Origin: Tamarix chinensis
Lineage: Eukaryota; Streptophyta; Magnoliopsida; Caryophyllales; Tamaricaceae
Reading direction: 5' to 3'
Length of the DNA stretch: 64,000 bases
Assembly: GCA_030549775.1 (NCBI GenBank)
Contig: CM060175.1
Location: 33,583,262-33,647,261 of the forward strand
The translations under genes were made by a program, and so were the position numbers. Shown here in pieces: positions 36,363 through 48,319 of this stretch; within the stretch, counting starts at the first letter, position 1; every line of letters begins with the position of its first letter. The notes beneath the pieces are model-generated. The model ran no database searches. It had not been told where the DNA came from and worked only from the letters and a program-made list of their open reading frames with translations.

Positions 36363-36783
36363 AGTGGGTTGGCTTAGTTAAATTAATTAGAATATTTGGG
36401 ATATTTAAAAATAATAATATTTAAATAATATAATATTTAAATCCCTTTTTAGGCTAAATAAGGATTTTTAAAAGATTTTTCATAAATTCTATTTTAATTA
36501 ACAAAATACCCTAATTTGTCCAATTAAATTATTTATAAAATTCATATTAATTTGGAAATATTTTATCCTCCTTATTTTAAATAAAATAATTTATTTAATT
36601 AATTTCCTAAATGAAATCCTTAATTAGCTAAAATACCCAAATTTTTTCCTAATTAAAATACTTCTAAATTTCTTCTTAATTTTTCCTAATTAATTCAATT
36701 TAAAAATAATTTATTTAAATAATTCTTATAATAAATATCCTTTAAATTTAGTTTATACAATTATAAATTTTCGGGGCATTTCA

Positions 36784-36788
36784 TAAGT
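36784..36788. repeat. target-site duplication TAAGT, right copy
   Basis: Pairs with 31842-31846. Confidence 0.95.
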
Positions 36789-36861
36789 AGACACCGAACC
36801 ACCTTAGTTTTGGGGGATACTAGTTAATGGGTTTAACCAACTAATTCACTAATTTCATAAC

Positions 36862-36866
36862 CAACC
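36862..36866. repeat. target-site duplication CAACC, left copy
   Basis: Repeated at 46949-46953. Confidence 0.93.
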
Positions 36867-37299
36867 TGAAATGCCCTAAAAATTATAATTTTTAAAATTA
36901 TAGTTAAATATGGTTTTACTCAAAAAAATAATTAAATAAATTTTTTTTATTAAAATAAAAGGAAATTAATTATGGTAAATCAAGAAGAAATTTATAAGTA
37001 TTTTAATTAGGAGAAATTTTGGTATTTTAGCTAATTGAGGATTTTATTTTAGAAATTAATTAAATAAATTTTTTTATTTAAAATAAGAAGGAGAAAGTAG
37101 TTCCAAATTAATATTAATTTTATAAATAAGTTAATTGAATGAAATTAGGGTGTTTTTCTAATTAAAATGGAATTTATGGAAAATCTTTCAAAAATCCTAA
37201 ATTAGGTTAAAAAGGAAATTTAATATTATTTTATTTAAATATTATTATTTCTAAGTATCCCAAATATCCTAATTAATTTAAATACCCAATCCACTAATT

Positions 37300-37400
37300 T
37301 TTTTTTCCTTTTTCCTTTTTTATCTTTTTTCTTCCTTTTTATTTCTTTTCTTTCTTTTCTTCCTTTTTCCTTTTCTTTTCCTCTCCTTTTCCCTGACTGG
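37300..37400. repeat. pyrimidine tract in U3
   Basis: About 100 bases of C/T (TTTCCTTTTT type), the reverse counterpart of the purine tracts in minus copies. Confidence 0.8.
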
Positions 37401-37892
37401 GCCTACTTTCCACGGCCTAATCCTTCTTTTCCCTCTTCCTTTAGTAGCCCAGAACTCTACACCGCGCCTTACTTCCCTTGTCCCCAAAACACAGTGTTTT
37501 GGCACTATGTTTTTAATTACCACTCGGTTTGCCCATCTCCCTCTTCTTTTCTTTCTTTTTCTTCCCGGCCGCCTGGTCCAGCCACAATCTTCTTTCTTCT
37601 TCTTCCTTCCTCCTTCCTCGACTCCAACCTACACCTGCACTGTGCCCCACCCAATTTTTTTCCACCGATCTCGCCCCTTTGACAAGTCGTTTTTCTGCCT
37701 CTCTCTTCCCCTTACTCGCCGGCCATTTTAACCCAGCCACATCTCCCCTTTCCTCACACACTTTCCCCCTTCTTCCTACGCATACCCCTACCCCATTTTG
37801 AACTCTAACGGCCTCCATTACCGTGGGTAACCCTAACTGATCAACCCTATTTACACAGCACACCCTTCTGACTTCATACACTTCTCTTTTCT

Positions 37893-37901
37893 CTATAAAT
37901 A
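37893..37901 (+). promoter_or_regulatory. LTR TATA box (CTATAAATA)
   Basis: CTCTATAAATACCCCC, about 1.0 kb from the LTR start. Confidence 0.65.
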
Positions 37902-38370
37902 CCCCCTTAAGCTGCCTTGTTTCGAGCTTTTGATTTCAACCTAGAAAAATCTTACCCCTTGCACCGTCACCACTTTAGATGCCATTTATGCCGCCTCTGG
38001 CTAACACCGTCGCCCGTTCTGGCCACCTCAATACTTTTTGCACGACTCTCTAGCTACCTAAACCTCCCTTATCCCTCTATTCTTCCTGCACAAGCTACCC
38101 CAGCTATGCAAAGTTTTCTCCTCAATCAACCCATTCTTCCACCTCTGCTGCCCTTCGAACCACCATTAGCCACCTCTTCTGCCACAGTCGCCGCTCCTTT
38201 CAGCTCCTAAATTATTCTACAAACCCTCCTCTATCTCCCCCTACCTTTCTTTTCCTCATCCTCCCTCTCCTCCTCTATTTTTCTTCTTCTTCCCCATTCG
38301 GCGACCACCACAACCGTCATGTGCCACCACCCTTATTCTGTTCCTCTCCTTCTAGGCAACCCTAAACACC

Positions 38371-38375
38371 TCTAC
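38371..38375. repeat. target-site duplication TCTAC, left copy
   Basis: Repeated at 43363-43367. Confidence 0.95.
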
Positions 38376-38475
38376 TATAACACCCCCAAAATTTACTACT
38401 GAAAATTTTCATTTTATTTGGAAGAGTTAGCGGAAGAAAATTATAAAATCGTGAACTCTAGGGATATTACCGCCA

Positions 38476-38521
38476 CACTTAGTACTAGACCGGTTCACTC
38501 CTACCGTTCCAATACTAAGTG
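38476..38521 (-). other. F1 terminal stem-loop
   Basis: Arms at 38476-38494 and 38503-38521. The sense RNA has two G-U pairs and one mismatch in 19. Confidence 0.76.
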
Positions 38522-39024
38522 CTAAGGCTAAAAGTGTAAAACAAAATTTACAATCCATTTTCAAATCAGAGTAGCGCATCAAATCATTTATAAGAATAAA
38601 ATCCACCAATGATGGTTACTTTAACAACATTAACATTAAAACTAGGAATTTAAAAGAGAAAGAGAAAAACCCTAATGGTACCAGATAATTCCTTACTCGC
38701 TTTCCCATTGCCCACTTGAGTAGCACCTGAAAAGACCTTCAAGGGACACTGCCCATTGAATAGGCATGGGCCCCACGAGTGGAACCCTTCAGTACTATGA
38801 TACTGAGTAACCCTTTAATACCACACTTAAAATCAGGCCCACAATGCAACACAAAATGCAAGTTATAGACATATGTAATGAGAGGTGCATACATAACAAT
38901 CACATATATATAACAAGGCAACCACATATCAATGAGTTATAAAGTGCGATTGATACTATTGGGCCTTAAGCCTTTAGTCCATCATTTTTCAATCATCTAT
39001 CTGGTTATATCCAAGTGAGTGTGG

Positions 39025-39400
39025 GAACCCCACTATGATAGCTGGTGGACCGGAATACATACAAGGCAGAACGCTCCTGACCACTATTATTGCCGGTGGA
39101 TCGGTCTCCAGGGCAGAATGCTTCTGGCCACTATTATTAGCCGGTGGACTGGTCTAGCCCCGACTCACAAGGTGTTCCACTATAAGTAATTAATATCTTT
39201 CCATAATTTATTCACATCCAATGCTTGTTTTATTGAGCTCGGGACCCCCACTATTTTAGTCGGTGGATCGGAATACATATCATCATCATCCAGGGTAAAA
39301 CGCTCCTAGGCCACTATTATATCTAGTGGACCGGTACTCATAATCACTTGCTAGGGCAACAGGCTCCTAGGCCACTATTATAACCGGTGGATCGGTACTC
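39025..39400 (-). repeat. F1 six-unit cassette
   Basis: Units near 39031, 39081, 39130, 39248, 39312 and 39373, again three plus three. Confidence 0.86.
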
Positions 39401-40129
39401 AATATCATAAGTCAACTGCGCCTGGCTCATTAATATTTCACTTTCGTAATTAGTGTTTTTCCTTTCTTTAATCAGCACAACAATTCTATTTATTTGCCTC
39501 AGACGGGAGATCAAGAACCCGGGACACAAAGGTACACCGGTCGTACCGATGCATACAAGCTACTCAGTACCCTTCAACTACGAACCTAGGGACGCAAACG
39601 TACCCTGGTCGTACTGGTGCATAAAACTACTCAATACCCTACTGATAAGGACACCTAATCCATAAGTATGCATACCCCCTAAATAGGTTCATAGAGCTAG
39701 ATAGAGTAAAATATAGGGCCTGGCTGGGGCACAAAGGCACACCAGCAAATACCAGAATAATCGTGGACTAAACCACGTCTTTAGGGTAGCGGCCCCTAAA
39801 GAGTCACCATTCCCGATCTCGAGGTCTTTCACTTTAAGTATTAGTGTCTTAATTAAAGTGATCATGAAAATCACAATAATCAGATACTTATTCACTTTCA
39901 ATCGTTCTGATATCATTAGTCATTTCTTATTTAGACGATTATCCGAGATAAAATAGAGAAGTCATTAAGGCCATCATAATTCCATTCTAATTTCGAATTA
40001 GGATTTGTTCTCGTGATACTTACTAATCATCAAATACTCTTACCTTACTAATCAACATTATTTGAATCATATTATGAAATTCCACAATCACAACGTCATG
40101 TTAGGTACAAATTACTTATTTACCCCTTA

Positions 40130-41180
40130 CTTATATAAGCGATAATCATCCCTTTCTTACTTGACAAATTACCCTATTACCCTTTAGGTTGCATAATTAC
40201 CAAATTACCCTTACCCAGTTTATGTTACTAAATTATCTCCTATGCTTTTTAGACCACCATTCACCCTTCATAATTGTTAACCTTAACATATTTCCCTTTT
40301 TGGTTGGTTAGATTACCAAATTGCCCTTCTCCTTTGTTATAATTACTAAATTGGCCTTGAGTTGGATAAATTACCAAATTACCCTCCTTCATTATCATGA
40401 TTACTATTTTGCCCCTTTAGTTGGTTAAATAATTACCAATTTACCCCTCTCAATTATTGTAATTACCATTTTGCCCTTTTCTTTTATTATAAATCCCAAA
40501 TTACCCTTCTTCATAATTATAGTTACCAATTTACCCTTCTCCATTCTTATAATTACTATATTGCCCTTCTCCATTATTAAAATTACCATAATGCCCTTTT
40601 ATTGCTTAATTTACCAAATTACCCTTCCTTATTATCATAATTATCCAATTACCCCTTTTTAATCATAATTTAATTACCAATTTATCCTTCGTCGTTACTA
40701 TTATTACTAAGTTACCCCTTACTCCCAATTGTGTGCCATAAATATCCTTTTAATTTACAAAATTACCCTCATACCCCTTATGTCCAAATTACCATAATAT
40801 CCTTTTACTAACAAAATTACCACAATACCCTTTTACTTATAAAATTACCATAACACCACCCTTTTACTTTAAAAATTATTATTTTACCCTTTTACATCCA
40901 AAATTACCACCTTTATCTTTCCTTACAAAATTGCCACTTTGCCCTTCTTTTCCAAAATTACCATAATACCCCTTTTTCTTACAACTTAAAATTTTATCCC
41001 TTTACTTATAAAATTATCATTTCACTCCTTTCTTTTGAAATTACCAAAATACCCTTTTGCCTACAAAATCACCGTTTTACCCTTTTCTTTCAAAATTACC
41101 AAAATACCCCTTTATTACAAAATTTCCAAAATACCCCTTTCACTTATAATTTTACCACTTAACCCCTTTATTACACCACT
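40130..41180. repeat. minisatellite, period about 35-40 bp
   Basis: About 25-30 degenerate copies of AAATTACCAAATTACCCTTC-type phrases, with CTTCTTCATTATTATAATTA joiners early in the array and shorter joiners later. Confidence 0.85.
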
Positions 41181-42959
41181 TTTATGAATTTACCACCACT
41201 ACATAAAATACTAATATTAGCACTTCATTCTTATCATTTAACTCCACCAACTTGTCATTATTCAACATAATACTCATTAGCAACTACATATATTAAATCA
41301 CATACTTATATAGGCATATTACTAAAATACCCTTAGGCTCACAATAATATTATTCATGTATTAATAACATAATACATCATAGACAAGCATTTAACATTTC
41401 CATCAATAATCAAACTCCTCCCTTAAGTATCATATCTACACATGGCACAAAAGCTATTATACTTTTCCTTTTTTTATCAATTAATATAAACAACCATACA
41501 TATATCATCCTAAGCACACAAAACATGCATAGAATCATACTAAAATCCCTAATGTGCTAGCATACGTTTTTCCATGCATTTAAGTGAGGTTTAACGATTA
41601 CCTTAATCCCGCAAAAATCAAAGGCTTAATTAGCAACTCAACACCTAAAAATAATATCAATAATTATTATATTAGAAGTAGGAAATTAAAAGGATAAAAA
41701 TTTATAAAAAATTATTTCATAATAATACACTTTAATGAACTATTAATATACCTCAAAATTTAGACAATTAATTTCCAAATCAATGTGGAGCTCACGCTGC
41801 ATGAACAACGTGAGCCACATGCAGATTAAGGGGGAGGAAAGGTTCAAAGGTAATGAGATAGAATGGAGGAGAGATGGCTTGGTTTAGGGACTTTATGCTA
41901 GAAAAGGAGGTAGATAGGGGAGGATTGGAGGTAAGGTAAGGATGAAGGAGTGAAGAGGGGGTGTAGGTGGAGGCTAAGGATGGTTTCGCGGTGGCTAAAG
42001 GTGGCAGAGATGGCGGTAGCGAGGTAGCAAAGTCTGCTATCAGGCTAGGCATGGCTAAGAAGGAAGGAAAAGAGAGAGGAAAAATGGAGGGGTGTAGGGG
42101 CTGTTTTTGGGAAAGTAAGGTATGGGGTGGTAGAGGAGGTTACATGGTGTGCATTGGTGGTTTGGGTGGCAGTAGAGGTGGCCGAACGGTGGAGAACGGG
42201 GCGGTTGCAAGTGGCTTGGCAATAAGGGAGAAAAGTGGGGATAAAAAGAAGAGGTGGAGAAGGTAGGAGCTGTAGGGGCTCGAGGGTGGCTTAGGTGGTC
42301 TCATGGTGGTGTAGGGTTGAGATATAGGGTGGCAGTGGGCAGTGTAGGGGTTGGTGTGGCGGTTGGCGGCGGCATGCAAAAACCAGGGAAGAATGGGGAG
42401 GAGGAGAAAATGAGAGAAAAGAATCAAGGAAGGGAAATAGGGCTCGAAATTATGAGTAGGATGAGGCAAGGAGGGATGAAGAAAAATAAGAGGAGGCAGA
42501 TGAGATTAGGTGGCCTGCCAGGGCAGGTTGTAGGGTGGAAGATGGTGGTCGAGTGACAGGGAGGTAAAGGGAAGAAGAGGGAAAGGAAAAGGGGCATGCT
42601 AGCTGTGGTCAGGAGTTGGTTTGGTTCGAAATAAGAAAGAAAATGACGGGGGAGAGGGAGAGGGAGTGGCAGGGAGGTAGATGGTGGCCGGGTATGGCAG
42701 TTGTAGGTGGCCGGCGTGCTCGATCATGGCAGACAATGGTGGTCAGGCGTGGAAGAAGAGAGAAAGTAAAGGGTAGGGGTGCGAGCGGGTGGACTGGCGT
42801 AGGAAAAAGGGATAGGCAGGCCGGTCCAGTCTGGAAAAAAGAAATGAGGGACGAGCTGGGTTGTGTCATGCGTGGGAGAAGGAGAAGGTGGGGAGGGAAG
42901 GGATGGGCCCGTGGCCCAGGTGCTCAGGTGCGTAGGGAGGAGAGAACAAGCTGGTGCGA

Positions 42960-43045
42960 GCGGCCCAAAAAAGGAGAAAACGGAGGAAAAATGAGAAGGG
43001 AAGAAAAAAAAAGAAAAAGGGAAAATGGGGAAAATGAGAGAACTT
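42960..43045. repeat. purine tract in U3
   Basis: GAGAAAACGGAGGAAAAATGAG-like, nearly pure purine, in the same LTR region as other F1 copies. Confidence 0.75.
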
Positions 43046-43362
43046 AAGATAATTTAATTTATAAATTAATAGAATTTAATATTTTTAATAATACATTTAT
43101 TTAATAATTTATTTTAATATAATTAAATATATGGGCTTAAAAAGGATAATTTTAGTAAAATATTGGTTTGAAAAATTATTTAAATAAAATGAGTACGATA
43201 AATTAATAAAATATTTATTTTAATTTATTAAATAGTCCTATCTAATTTTATATTATCAAAATCCATATAATAATTAAAATATATAATTTTTAAACGCTAA
43301 TTTATTTTAAATAAAAGCTATTTATTGAATTGTAGCTTTTCTAAATTTTTTGGGGGATTACA

Positions 43363-43367
43363 TCTAC
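43363..43367. repeat. target-site duplication TCTAC, right copy
   Basis: Pairs with 38371-38375. Confidence 0.95.
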
Positions 43368-43576
43368 TCCCACCTTCATTCTCCCTATTTTGTTCCCAAC
43401 CTTCAACTTTTCCCCTTTTCTTCTCTTTTTTCGGCCACCGCCGCCTCCTCCGTGCACCACCGCCAGTGCCGCCTGTCACCACCAACCTAAGGTTGAACCC
43501 TAAACTCTCTCAACCCTTTTACCCTATTTTTACAAGCCTTAATATAATTTATTTCATTTATTTGAAATATATTACT

Positions 43577-43578
43577 AC

Positions 43579-43627
<49 letters not shown>

Positions 43628-43906
43628 TCTATTATTATTATTATTATTAATTTTTTTATTATTATTTATATTGAGGGATGAAGCCATATTATATTTTTAA
43701 TTCAATTTTATTATTATTATTATTATTGTTGCTATTATCTTTATTATTAATATTAATATCTTGTTGTTGTTGTTATTTTTACTATTTGGAAATTATTATT
43801 ATTATTATTATTACAACTATTTTACTATTAGTGTTGCTATTATTATTATTAGTGTTATGCGATTAATATTATTATTATGATTATTATTATTATTATTATT
43901 ATTATT

Positions 43907-43958
<52 letters not shown>

Positions 43959-44340
43959 TTGTTGTTGTTATTTTTGCTATTGGTATTATTATTTTATATA
44001 GAGCTGAAACCCTATTTTTCCTATTTTTAGTTGTAGTAATGGTATTATAAATATCAAGTCTTATTATTATTAATATTATCATTATTTTTATCCTTAGCAT
44101 TTATTATTCTTATTAGTGTTATTATTATTAGTAGTATTAGTATTAGTATTATTTAATAAGTTATTATTATTCAATGTAGGGTTGAAACCCTACTTCATTT
44201 TATTTTTAATTATTATCATTACTATTATTACCATTATGATTATTATTATTTTTGTAATATTATTATGGTTTTTATCATTATCATTATTACTTTTTCATTA
44301 TTATTATTATTACTAAGTTTTCTTATTAATTTTACTAATG
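43577..44340. repeat. expanded ATT/TTG microsatellite region
   Basis: Pure (ATT)n at 43577-43627, (TTA)n from about 43880 passing directly into (TTG)n at about 43909-43956, and many shorter runs to 44340. Confidence 0.93.
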
Positions 44341-44879
44341 TTATTATTAGTACTATTTTGGTAAAATGGCCAAAGCCCTTATTTCACTATGTTTTTGAGT
44401 AATGCTCTTTTTATTATTATTGTTACTATTATTATTATTCTTGTTAATATTAACATTGATATTATTTTTAGTTATTTTGCTATTATTATTTTAGTATTTT
44501 ATTAAAAGCATAGTCTTAGAATAAGTTAGTAATTAATAGTATTTTTGGTAGGAGGCATAAGAGCATGCTCCAAGACCGGTGTCATTTTAGGTAAGGGTGT
44601 TACTAAGGCCTTATGTGTGTTTATGTGCGTTATGTGCTTCATATGCTATGTATTCTATGTTTATCATTATTAATTATTTTGTATGTGCTATGACGTGGAG
44701 TTGAAGTATGTTTTTATGTATTTTCCTGGCATGTGTATTATGTATATGTGATGAATGGTTTGTGACCCTTTAGACATGCATGTGAGGATGTATAAAGTAG
44801 TATTGCGTGGGAAGAAGGTTGAAAATGGAAAATGAGTTGACCATGGGATATGAGTTGACCTAAGTATTTTAATAATCCA

Positions 44880-45200
44880 TGAGTGGAAGAATAAAATGGG
44901 AAATTTAGGGTTTCGTGTGGAAGAATCTAATCTATGGTTTTGTATAGAAGAATCTAATTTATGTTTTTGCATGAGAGAATCTAATTTATGGTTTTATGTG
45001 GGATAATCTAATCTATAGCTTTGTATGGAAGAATTTAATCTATGGTGTAATATGAGAGAATCTAATCTATGGTGTAACATAGGAGAATCTAATCTATGGT
45101 TTGTATGGATTGAATTTAGGGTTTCGTATGGAGAAATCGTAGGTTGTATATGGATTGAATTTAGGGTTTTGTATGAAGTAATCTTGGGTTTTGCATGAAA
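44880..45200. repeat. tandem repeat (GAATCTAATCTATGGTTTTG type)
   Basis: Reverse counterpart of 5290-5625 and 33715-34110. GTTTCGTATGG and TTTAGGGTTT (telobox reverse) phrases follow. Confidence 0.78.
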
Positions 45201-45909
45201 TAATGTAGGGTTTTATATGGATGGATCTAGATTTTGCATGGTTGAATCTAGGATTTCACATGGGAGCTTAGGGTTCACATGAAAAATTCGAATGGTTGCA
45301 TGGGATGTGTAATGTTTGCATGGGCATGAAGTTTACGTATGAAAAGTTGATTTGGGGTGTGAGGAAGGTAATGTAAGTGTTGTTTGGGTGTTTGAACACT
45401 TTGGATGAAAAATAGAACATGGAGTAATATAAGGGTACATAGGAGGTCGAGCTACGATTTATGTGGACAATTAGGGTTTGGTGTGGCTACTTAGGGTTTT
45501 TGTGATATCATGTGTATTTGGTGATTAAAGTGTAATTATGAGGGTGGAATTTATGAGTTGTGATGTGTGGAATGTTAAAATGATTTGGGTCATGTGAAAT
45601 GAAGTAGGATGAACCACAAAAGTTAAAATTATGTTTTGGGGTAAAACCCTAAAGTGAGATGTGGAGTGGACTTGGAGGTGTGTAGCAGTGGGCCTTGACC
45701 CACATATTTTAGTGTTGGAGTTTTGGTGTGAGTTGGAGTACAGAGGAGAGGTTGTTGGACAAATTAGAAGGTGTAGGGTTCTCATGATATGATACGGATC
45801 AGTTGAAGGATAAGTGTAAAGGGAGTGATTCATGCATGTCTAGGGTGAAAGCTTCAGAATAAGATACTTAAGACATTAATCATTAAAAGTGAAATATTAT
45901 TGAGCCGGG

Positions 45910-46215
45910 TCCCACTGATCCACCGGTTAGAAATAGTGGTTAGGAAGCGTTGTCCTATGTGTCTTTGATCCACCGGCGAATAATAGTGGTTAGGGTTTAT
46001 ACCTTTACGTTTCCGGTCCACTGGCTATAATAGTGGGGGATTTCGTGCTCAACAAAATCGAACATATTTGTGTCAAAATATGGAAAAGACACTAAGTACT
46101 TACAATGAAACACCATGCGAAAAGGGGCCAGACCGGTCCACCAGTGAATAATAGTGGTCGGGAGCTTTATGCCTTGTGTGTTTCCAGTCTACCAGCTATA
46201 ATAGTAGGGTTCCCG
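45910..46215 (+). repeat. F1 cassette, five units
   Basis: GATCCACCGG...ATAATAGTGG units near 45916, 45968, 46015, 46135 and 46186. One unit is fewer than in minus copies. Confidence 0.84.
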
Positions 46216-46818
46216 TACTTGTATGTATTTAATAAAAAGCATGGTGTGAAATGAGTTCAAATCAGAGATTAATTAAATAATAATCCAGACTATAAATAAG
46301 CCTTTATGTATCTTTCCCGAATGATTGTATGATATTATATTATCATAATGGATTATGCTCTTTTATTTCTTTTGCATTATTTATATGATTTTGTGTGTTG
46401 GACTTAGTGTGTGGTTACCTGACTCAGTACATAGGGTACCGATCACCCTTTTCATGGGTGTTGCTCATTCCCACGAGTAGTAGGCTCTTCTGAATTTTTG
46501 CAAGTAGGCGAGACATCTGACAGGGCTAAGTGTTGAGCTTGTGGTTGGCTTAAAGTTCGAGAGAGTTGTGGCCATATTTACTCTTTATGCGATGTATTTC
46601 CTTTTGTTATTCTTTTATATCAGATTTATCCAATTTGATTTATTACCTTATATTGTGTACTTTAAATGAATCTTTTATTAGTTGTAAGCTATTTCTCTTT
46701 TGAATGTGAATAATAATTCTTTATGTGTATTCTGATTTTTGTTTTACAACTGCTTAATACTTATTTGAAGTTTAGATTTTCTTGATTCATAATTGATTAT
46801 TAAATTTCTTAGCCTTAG

Positions 46819-46864
46819 CACTTGGTAATGAAATAGTCAGAGAGAACCGGTTTGGTACTAAGTA
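46819..46864 (+). other. F1 terminal stem-loop, weakened
   Basis: Arms at 46819-46837 and 46846-46864. About 15 of 19 positions can pair, counting G-U. Confidence 0.55.
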
Positions 46865-46948
46865 TGGCGGTAACATCCCTAGAATTCACGAGTTTCCAAT
46901 TTTAAATTCTTCTAATTTAAAAAAAATAGTAAATTTTGGGGAGTTACA

Positions 46949-46953
46949 CAACC
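46949..46953. repeat. target-site duplication CAACC, right copy
   Basis: Pairs with 36862-36866. Confidence 0.93.
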
Positions 46954-48319
46954 GAACCAAAACTCAAAACCATTCAAGTGCTTAAAAAACCAGTTAATTG
47001 GTTTGAGGAATCAGGTAAGTGGTCTAGGTAAAATACAACTGAGATTTACGGAACACACACTATATTTCACCATACTATACCTTATTAATTCTAGTGTGCT
47101 TCTATGTCAAAACACACATAAAAATACATTCTTCACACATAGAATCGCAAGGACACATAGTAATATACACACTTAAAACCACCCATTTTATGCTTAAAAT
47201 TTTGAAAAGCTCAACAACACCTGCTTGAGAAGGATTATAACACATGTTTGTAACATGGAACATAATTAGATCATGCACATATAAACATTAATACATGGAA
47301 CCACGATGTACCATAGAAACCTACTTATGTTAAAGATAAAAATGTCTTACCATAAAGCAATTATTCAAGCACCAAACTCTTACTAGAGAAGCTATCTAGC
47401 AAAATTTTGATTCCTAAGAAAATCAAAGTAAAACCATTAAAAAAATCCTCTTCCAAAACCTCATTTAAAAACTAATAAAATCATAAGAAGAAGAAGAAGA
47501 GAAAACAAAGCACCATATTTAAATTCAAAATAGGGTGTTAAAAGAGAAGATAAAATCTCTAAATTTTCTCAACCACAATTCTTCCTTTCTTAAGGAAAGC
47601 AAAAGGAAACTAACACTAAGATTGGAAGGAGAGAACCAAAGAGGATCTCTATTTTTCTCAACAGATGGAAGAAGATAGAAATATCGAAGGGTGTTCAACA
47701 CTTAGTGAGTTTTCCATAAGGAGAAGGGAGAAGAGATCAAGAACATAACTGAGGAGTGAGAATGGGTCCGCAAAATGAGAGGCATAGGGATAGGCTAGCT
47801 GACATCCTCAAAGAAAAGAGGGATGATACATGTGAGGTTGAATGTGGGCAAGCCAATAAGTGAAGGATGACTTAATGGAGTATTGTGGCTAAGTGTGGTC
47901 AGAATGGGCATGGTAGAGGGTCAGTAAGTTTGGTATGGGCGCACATATTCAAGAATTGCTACCCTATTTTCTAGAAGAGAGAGCAAGAGGTAAGTTAGAA
48001 GGAAAAAAGGGAGGCTTGCCTCTAAAAGTGGCTTTTTGGAAACATTTTGCTGACTAAAATCATGTAATGATCTAATTAATGTAAAAATGATACCAGAACA
48101 CTAAAACCTGCTTATTAATATAGTAGAACTCAAATTAAAAGTTTTCATAATCATTAGAGAGAATTTTAAATTAAAATCTAAAATTACAAGAAAACTAATC
48201 GATTGGTTTAGGAAAACCAGCGGGTTGATTTGTTGAGAATAAGAACATCAATTTTTTCCTCACACTAGTCAATCAGTTATGTAAACCAGGTAACTGGTAC
48301 ACTTAAAATTCACATCCTC

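Larger units (their letters stand above)
31847..36783 (-). mobile_element. F1 solo LTR (4937 bp)
   Basis: TGTAACACCCC... to CGGGGCATTTCA with a perfect TAAGT duplication. It is a close sister of 3633-8258, with long near-identical stretches around the GC-rich leader (35100-35720 against 6600-7210). It inserted into the E2 3' LTR. Confidence 0.95.
38376..43362 (-). mobile_element. F1 solo LTR (4987 bp), second subfamily
   Basis: It starts TATAACACCCCC (the TG has become TA) and ends GGGGGATTACA, with a perfect TCTAC duplication. It shares the stem-loop, a six-unit cassette and a late purine tract with other F1 LTRs. It has a private one-kilobase minisatellite, and its start differs (TGTAATCCCCC in sense). 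The copies at 62063 and 19563 are its closest relatives here. No clear TATA box was found. Confidence 0.94.
36867..46948 (+). mobile_element. F1 solo LTR, plus orientation, split by another solo LTR
   Basis: It begins TGAAATGCCC and ends GGGGAGTTACA, with CAACC on both sides. Without the insertion at 38376-43362 and its duplication it is about 5.1 kb. The two parts (36867-38375 and 43368-46948) match the reverse complement of 3633-8258 in order: CT tract, TATA box, GC-rich leader, microsatellites, tandem repeats, cassette and stem-loop. Confidence 0.94.
30145..48315 (-). mobile_element. E2 3' LTR (F2), broken into three parts by nested F1 solo LTRs
   Basis: The pieces are 30145-31846, 36784-36866 and 46949-48315, about 3.1 kb once the insertions are removed. 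The first 650 bases align with the E2 5' LTR at 57733-58380. Palindrome clusters lie at 31570-31845 and 48193-48295. The last 100-150 bases of the LTR, compared with 15417 and 28377, are missing where it abuts pol. Confidence 0.78.

Noticed and set aside
40130..41180. Possible CRISPR-like spaced repeats
   Set aside because: Units are degenerate with no constant repeat/variable spacer pattern. It is a minisatellite in a plant LTR.
42140..43047. Several frames of 85-143 residues on both strands
   Set aside because: G-rich LTR sequence of 38376-43362. There is no family resemblance and no conservation with sister LTRs.
43487..44100. Poly-Asn, poly-Ile and poly-Thr frames
   Set aside because: Translations of ATT/TTG microsatellites.
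43366..46948. Possible separate element starting at 43366
   Set aside because: The TCTAC duplication and homology show it is the second half of the plus solo LTR that begins at 36867.
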